From positions 1-10,784 of the forward strand of contig JALVSV010000384.1 of NCBI GenBank assembly GCA_027024125.1: a stretch of DNA of 10,784 nt, in the 5' to 3' direction. The DNA is from Methylothermaceae bacterium (GTDB lineage: Bacteria > Pseudomonadota > Gammaproteobacteria > Methylococcales > Methylothermaceae). A program made the position numbers and the translations under genes. This document shows positions 6,969 to 10,784 of the stretch, piece after piece. Every line of letters starts with the position of its first letter. The stretch's first letter is position 1. Under the pieces are notes generated by a model. It was not told the origin of the DNA. It did no database searches and worked only from the letters and a program-made list of their open reading frames with translations.

Positions 6969-7802
6969 ATGAACTTTTCAGTCAGAAACCACCGTCTTCA
7001 TCTGGACGATCAACCCGTGCCATACCGGGCCAGTCCCAATCGCACACCGGGGTTCGTACTCAAACCCGAGGGTATCGTGGTTCACGATACCGCCGGTCGG
7101 CTCAATGGGGATTCGTCCGTTCGATGGCTATGCAATCCGGAAGCCAGGGCATCTGCACACTTGGTGGTGTACCGGGACGGTAAGGTGGTGCAACTGGTCC
7201 CATTCAACGCCAAGGCCTGGCATGCAGGGAAATCGAGTCTGCAGGGTCGTCCCGGGGTCAACAATTTTTCCATTGGTATCGAAATCGTCAATCCAGGCAA
7301 GCTCAAGCCTCAGGGAAATGGACGTTACCGTGCCTGGTTTGGCAAGGTCTATAGCCAGGACAATTATCCCATCGTCGAGATGACCACCCCGGAGCATGGC
7401 ACTGGCGGATGGATGGATTACACCGAGGAACAATTGACCACCGTGGAGGCAATCTGTGTCTGCTTGTTCGCCAAATATTCCCTGAGTTGGTTATGGCCCC
7501 ATTGGAAAGTAAAACCAACGAAGGAAGACACCAATCCCTTGTTTCCACTGCGTCATCTTCAGGCCAAGGTCATGGGAAGGGAAGGGGAAGGGGGCAGTGA
7601 AGGGGTGATGCTGGCCAACACCAACCAGCGCCGCTGGCCCTCCTACCAGGACAATATCATTCAGGTGATCCCGAAGGGGACGGTGGTCGAGGTTCTGCGT
7701 TCAGGATGGTACGTCAATGGTGACGAACATGCCCAGTGGTTCCTGGTGTCCCATGACGGTCATGAGGGCTGGGTGCATGGTACGCTGATCGAAGTCACCT
7801 GA
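6969..7802 (+). CDS. N-acetylmuramoyl-L-alanine amidase (Amidase_2) with C-terminal SH3-like domain
   Basis: A 277-residue peptidoglycan amidase that should cleave the bond between N-acetylmuramic acid and L-alanine. The Amidase_2 domain covers about residues 15-200. It shows GIVVHDTAG (zinc ligand His39), SAHLVVYRDGKVVQLVPFNAKAWHAG (described in two parts: SAHLVVYRDGKVVQ and LVPFNAKAWHAG, ending at 87), NNFSIGIEIVN (Glu105, equivalent to the catalytic Glu of AmpD), and a third zinc region with His178, Lys185 and Asp187 in the K-x-D pattern of AmpD. This last region reads PHWKVKPTKEDTNPLFP and departs from the usual GHDDIAPGRKTDPGPAF. A Gly/Glu-rich linker (about 203-212) leads to a bacterial SH3-like domain at about 213-277 (IPKGTVVEVL, GWVHGTLIEV), which often binds cell wall. 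No signal peptide is visible. Start ATG 6969 was preferred over an in-frame TTG at 6918, since GAGG precedes it. The gene converges on the RND gene, 11 bases away. Confidence 0.88.
   Translation: MNFSVRNHRLHLDDQPVPYRASPNRTPGFVLKPEGIVVHDTAGRLNGDSSVRWLCNPEARASAHLVVYRDGKVVQLVPFNAKAWHAGKSSLQGRPGVNNFSIGIEIVNPGKLKPQGNGRYRAWFGKVYSQDNYPIVEMTTPEHGTGGWMDYTEEQLTTVEAICVCLFAKYSLSWLWPHWKVKPTKEDTNPLFPLRHLQAKVMGREGEGGSEGVMLANTNQRRWPSYQDNIIQVIPKGTVVEVLRSGWYVNGDEHAQWFLVSHDGHEGWVHGTLIEVT
7574..7594 (+). other. G-quadruplex-type motif inside the amidase gene
   Basis: Four G-runs (7574-7576, 7579-7581, 7584-7587, 7590-7594) are separated by AA each time, matching the short-loop quadruplex pattern on the coding strand. 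A further GGGG lies at 7602-7605. It encodes the Gly/Glu/Arg linker between the amidase and SH3-like domains. Confidence 0.45.
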
Positions 7803-7813
7803 TCCCCATCGGA

Positions 7814-10784
7814 TTATGTCTCGATCGTTTCCTTCTTGCGATTCAACAGGTAATACACCACTGGAATCACCAGCAGGGTAAAGGAGGTGGAGGCGAAGAT
7901 GCCGAAGATGAAGCTCCAGGCCAGCCCCGAGAAGATCGGGTCGAGAGTGATGACGAAGGAGCCGAACATCGCCGCCCCTGCGGTGAGGAAGATCGGCCGC
8001 AACCGTACCGCCCCGGCTTCGATCAAAGCGTCGGTCAGGGCCATGCCTTGGGCCTGCAGGCGTTGAATGAAGTCGATGAGGATGATGGAGTTGCGTACCA
8101 CGATGCCAGCCAGGGCGATCATGCCGATCATGGCGGTAGCGGTGAAGAAGATGGGATTGGGATAGGAACCGATGGAGCCCGCGAACAGGTTGAGCAGCCA
8201 GAAACCAGGCATGATCCCGATGATGGTCAGAGGTATGGCGATCATGATGACCACCGGCATTCCAAGAGAATCGGTCTGCATTACCAGCAGCACGTAGATC
8301 ATCACCAAGGCGGCGGCGAAGGCCAGACCCAGATCGCGGAACACGTCTACGGTAATTTTCCATTCTCCTTCGCCGCGCAGAGTGAAATCGTAGCCTGGAG
8401 GCAGCGGAGACGCCTCGAACATCCGGGTGAGGTCGATCACCGCTTCCACTGGAGCGTGACCGGCCATCTCCGCAATCACATAGCCGACCGGTTTAAGGTT
8501 TTTGTGATAGCGCGTCACCGGAACGTTCTCTTCTTCGAAATATCCCAGTTCATTCAAGGGAATCAGTTTGCCGTCGGCACTGCGGAGCCGCAGGGTCGTG
8601 AGCATTTCCGGATGGGAGCGTAAAGGACGCTCGAGTCTGATCACCACTGGGGCGGGCTGACGTTCGTAGGAGGTATGGAGAAGCCCCACTTTGTTGCCAC
8701 CCAGGGCTGCAGCAAGCGATTCCGCAACCTGGCGGACACCGATGCCGTGCAAGGCTGCCTTGGCCTGGTCCAGATGGAAATGTAGCTGGGTCTGGGGTTC
8801 GTCCACGAAATCGTCCACGTCCACCAGGATGTCGAGTTTTTCGAATCCCTGCCGCACCTTCAGGGTGTTGGCCACCAGATCGTCATAAGCTGCGCCTGGC
8901 GGGCCATAGACCTCTGCCACCACGGTGGAGAGCACCGGGGGGCCCGGGGGAATCTCGACGATTTTGATACTGACCCCGTGTTTCTCAGCGATTTTCTCGA
9001 TGTCGGGACGAATGCGCAGGGCGATTTCATGAGACTGTTGCTTGCGGGCATGCTTGTGAACCAGATTGATGCGTATGTCACCCTGGTTCGCGCCGTGACG
9101 CAGGTAGTAATGACGTACCAGACCATTGAAGTCCATGGGAGATCCCAGTCCGACATAGGTCTCGAAATCGGTCACCTCGTTGACGGTGGTCAGATAGTCC
9201 TCCAGTTCCCTGGCAACCGCATCGGTCTGTTCAAGGCTGCTGCCCCGGGGCATGTCGATCACCAGTTGCATTTCATTCTTGTTGTCGAAGGGAAGGAGTT
9301 TCAAAGGGATGGCGAAGACCACCAGCAGACAGGCAGCCAAAAACAGCAGGGCAACGAATCCAAGAAACAACCTTGCCTGGCCAGGGCCGTGAATCAGAGG
9401 GCCGAGGATTTTTTGATACCAGCGGTAGACAGAACTTTGGTGGATATCGTAGGGTGCCTCGCCCGGCTTGCCGTATTCGGCCTTGAGCAGGTGATAACTG
9501 GCCCAGGGGGTGACGGTGAAGGCCACCAGCAACGACATCAGCATCGCGACCGGAACGTTGAAGGCCATTGGCGCCATGTAGGGTCCCATCATGCCGGTGA
9601 TATAGAACATCGGCAGGAAAGAGACAATCACCGTGAAAGTGGCATAGATGGTCGGTGGCCGTACCTCGTCCACGGCGGTCAGGGCTGCATCCAAGGGCGG
9701 TTGTTTCCGCAGTTTGAAGTGGCGGTAGATGTTTTCCACGTCGACGATGGGGTCGTCCACCAGCAGCCCCAGGGAAAGGATCAGGGCGAACAGGGTGACG
9801 CGGTTGATGGTATAGCCGAACACCAGGTCACAGAACAGGGTCACGCCCAAAGTCATGGGAACGGCGATGGCGACGATGAAGGCTTCCCGGACCCCCAGGG
9901 CCAGGGCCAGGAGAACGATGACGGTGGCGATGGCGACGAACAGGTGTTCGACCAGCTCGTTGACTTTGTCGTTGGCGGTCTCACCGTAATCGCGGGTGAC
10001 GGTGACAGTCACTTGGGAGGGAATGACTTCGCCGTGCAATGATTCCATCTTGGCGATGACATTGCGAGCGACCGTGACCGCATTGGCACCGCGGCGCTTG
10101 GGTACGGCGATGGTCACTGCAGGATGATCGTCCCCGGGGTCTGCCATGGGGCCTGCGATGTGTTTGCTGTGATCGGCCTGGGGACCGAAACCAATGCGGG
10201 TGTAGGTATCCACTTCGGCCGGTCCATCCTCGAGCCTCGCCACCTCTCGCAAATACACCGGCCTGCCGTTGTGCTGGGCGATGACGGTATCCCCTGCCTG
10301 CCCGGGTGAATGCCAGAATGGACCTGCCTCGAGCCGGATTCTCCTGTTGTCGTGATCGAATTCTCCGGCCTGGAGGTTGAAATTGGCCTGGCTCAAAGCC
10401 CGCATCATTTCCAATAGGCTGACCTGGTAGGCGGCCAGCTTGGCAGGATCGGGATAGATTCGCAGGGTGCGTCTTTCCCCACCCGAAATCCAGATTTTTC
10501 CGGTGTCCTCGACCTGGCCGATTTTGTCCACCAGTTCTTCGGCAATACGTCTCAGCTCGTAACTGCCGTAGGCGGGATCGGGGGAAGAGAGGGTCAGTAG
10601 AACGATGGGGACGTCGTCTATCTCCACTGGTTTGACGATCCAGGAAGTCACGAAGGGAGGAATCATGTCCTGATTGGACATCAGCTTGCTCCAGGTCTTG
10701 AGCAGGCTGTCCTCGCGATCCTCACCGACATAGTAGCGTACCGTGGCGATGGCCTTTCCTGGCATCGACATGGAATAGACGTAT
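7814..10784 (-). CDS. RND efflux pump permease, AcrB/HAE1-like (5' end beyond window)
   Basis: At least 989 residues of a proton-driven tripartite efflux permease of the inner membrane. The frame is open to the right edge (YVYS precedes the Met at 10771), and comparison with AcrB suggests about 65-70 residues are missing, including TM1, so the Met at 10771 is not the start. Visible parts, numbered from that Met: porter and docking sequence to about 275, TM helices from about 280 with LSLGLLVDDPIVDVENIYRH (Asp339 and Asp340, the proton-relay pair equal to AcrB 407/408), a second periplasmic half beginning near MQLVIDMPRGSSLEQTDA, and the C-terminal helices with GIVVRNSIILIDF, where Arg893 takes the place of AcrB Lys940. 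The C-terminus (LLNRKKETIET) is normal. Substrate cannot be deduced; drug, solvent or other amphiphile export is typical of HAE1. The adaptor gene is not in view and would be expected upstream, beyond the right edge. Confidence 0.92.
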   Translation of the reverse strand, partial: YVYSMSMPGKAIATVRYYVGEDREDSLLKTWSKLMSNQDMIPPFVTSWIVKPVEIDDVPIVLLTLSSPDPAYGSYELRRIAEELVDKIGQVEDTGKIWISGGERRTLRIYPDPAKLAAYQVSLLEMMRALSQANFNLQAGEFDHDNRRIRLEAGPFWHSPGQAGDTVIAQHNGRPVYLREVARLEDGPAEVDTYTRIGFGPQADHSKHIAGPMADPGDDHPAVTIAVPKRRGANAVTVARNVIAKMESLHGEVIPSQVTVTVTRDYGETANDKVNELVEHLFVAIATVIVLLALALGVREAFIVAIAVPMTLGVTLFCDLVFGYTINRVTLFALILSLGLLVDDPIVDVENIYRHFKLRKQPPLDAALTAVDEVRPPTIYATFTVIVSFLPMFYITGMMGPYMAPMAFNVPVAMLMSLLVAFTVTPWASYHLLKAEYGKPGEAPYDIHQSSVYRWYQKILGPLIHGPGQARLFLGFVALLFLAACLLVVFAIPLKLLPFDNKNEMQLVIDMPRGSSLEQTDAVARELEDYLTTVNEVTDFETYVGLGSPMDFNGLVRHYYLRHGANQGDIRINLVHKHARKQQSHEIALRIRPDIEKIAEKHGVSIKIVEIPPGPPVLSTVVAEVYGPPGAAYDDLVANTLKVRQGFEKLDILVDVDDFVDEPQTQLHFHLDQAKAALHGIGVRQVAESLAAALGGNKVGLLHTSYERQPAPVVIRLERPLRSHPEMLTTLRLRSADGKLIPLNELGYFEEENVPVTRYHKNLKPVGYVIAEMAGHAPVEAVIDLTRMFEASPLPPGYDFTLRGEGEWKITVDVFRDLGLAFAAALVMIYVLLVMQTDSLGMPVVIMIAIPLTIIGIMPGFWLLNLFAGSIGSYPNPIFFTATAMIGMIALAGIVVRNSIILIDFIQRLQAQGMALTDALIEAGAVRLRPIFLTAGAAMFGSFVITLDPIFSGLAWSFIFGIFASTSFTLLVIPVVYYLLNRKKETIET

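Noticed and set aside
7787..7826. GATCGA/TCGATC inverted repeat at the amidase-RND convergence as a two-way terminator
   Set aside because: Only 6 bp with a 28-base loop and no proper T-run on either side; the frequent GATC motif makes chance likely.
8978..10042. Long plus-strand open frame opposite the RND gene (about 350 codons)
   Set aside because: Its translation is rich in His, Gln, Gly and Asp with no recognisable motif, and it lies wholly antisense to a gene with clear RND motifs.

Overview
The window reads as chromosomal DNA of a Gram-negative bacterium, most likely a gammaproteobacterium. The grounds are a complete oadGAB sodium-pump operon, an AcrB-type RND pump, Shine-Dalgarno-led starts, and a promoter resembling the gammaproteobacterial sigma-32 consensus. 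I cannot name a genus. Coding regions are moderately GC-rich and the two large intergenic regions are clearly more AT-rich.

Layout. Positions 1-4398 form one minus-strand cluster transcribed right to left: oadG, oadA, oadB, a fused double-domain crcB, a DUF190 gene, and the first 43 codons of a secreted PepSY-like protein that runs off the left edge. The oadB/crcB and crcB/DUF190 junctions are 4-base ATGA overlaps, so these genes are probably translationally coupled. Positions 4399-4660 are a divergent promoter region. Positions 4661-6607 on the plus strand encode an FtsH-family membrane AAA+ zinc protease with an N-terminal extension, outside the classical rlmE-ftsH-folP setting. Positions 6608-6968 (361 bases) hold no convincing gene but are rich in inverted repeats, including a terminator-like hairpin that points to the minus strand. 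Positions 6969-7802 on the plus strand encode an Amidase_2 peptidoglycan amidase with a C-terminal SH3-like domain. Positions 7814-10784 on the minus strand are an AcrB/HAE1-like RND efflux permease whose 5' end lies beyond the right edge.

How the genes fit together. OadGAB decarboxylates oxaloacetate to pyruvate and exports Na+. CrcB is a fluoride channel and DUF190 is its frequent genomic partner. Linking them to a Na+ pump is unusual and suggests a shared ion-homeostasis role, which is inference. FtsH, the amidase and the RND pump all concern the cell envelope, but nothing in the sequence shows that they act together.

The observations most worth following are three: the CrcB fusion, whose second half appears to lack TM1 and would therefore sit inverted in the membrane; the structured, possibly RNA-encoding region between ftsH and the amidase; and the probably accessory, heat-shock-controlled FtsH. 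I see no clear case of a wholly new multi-gene system here.
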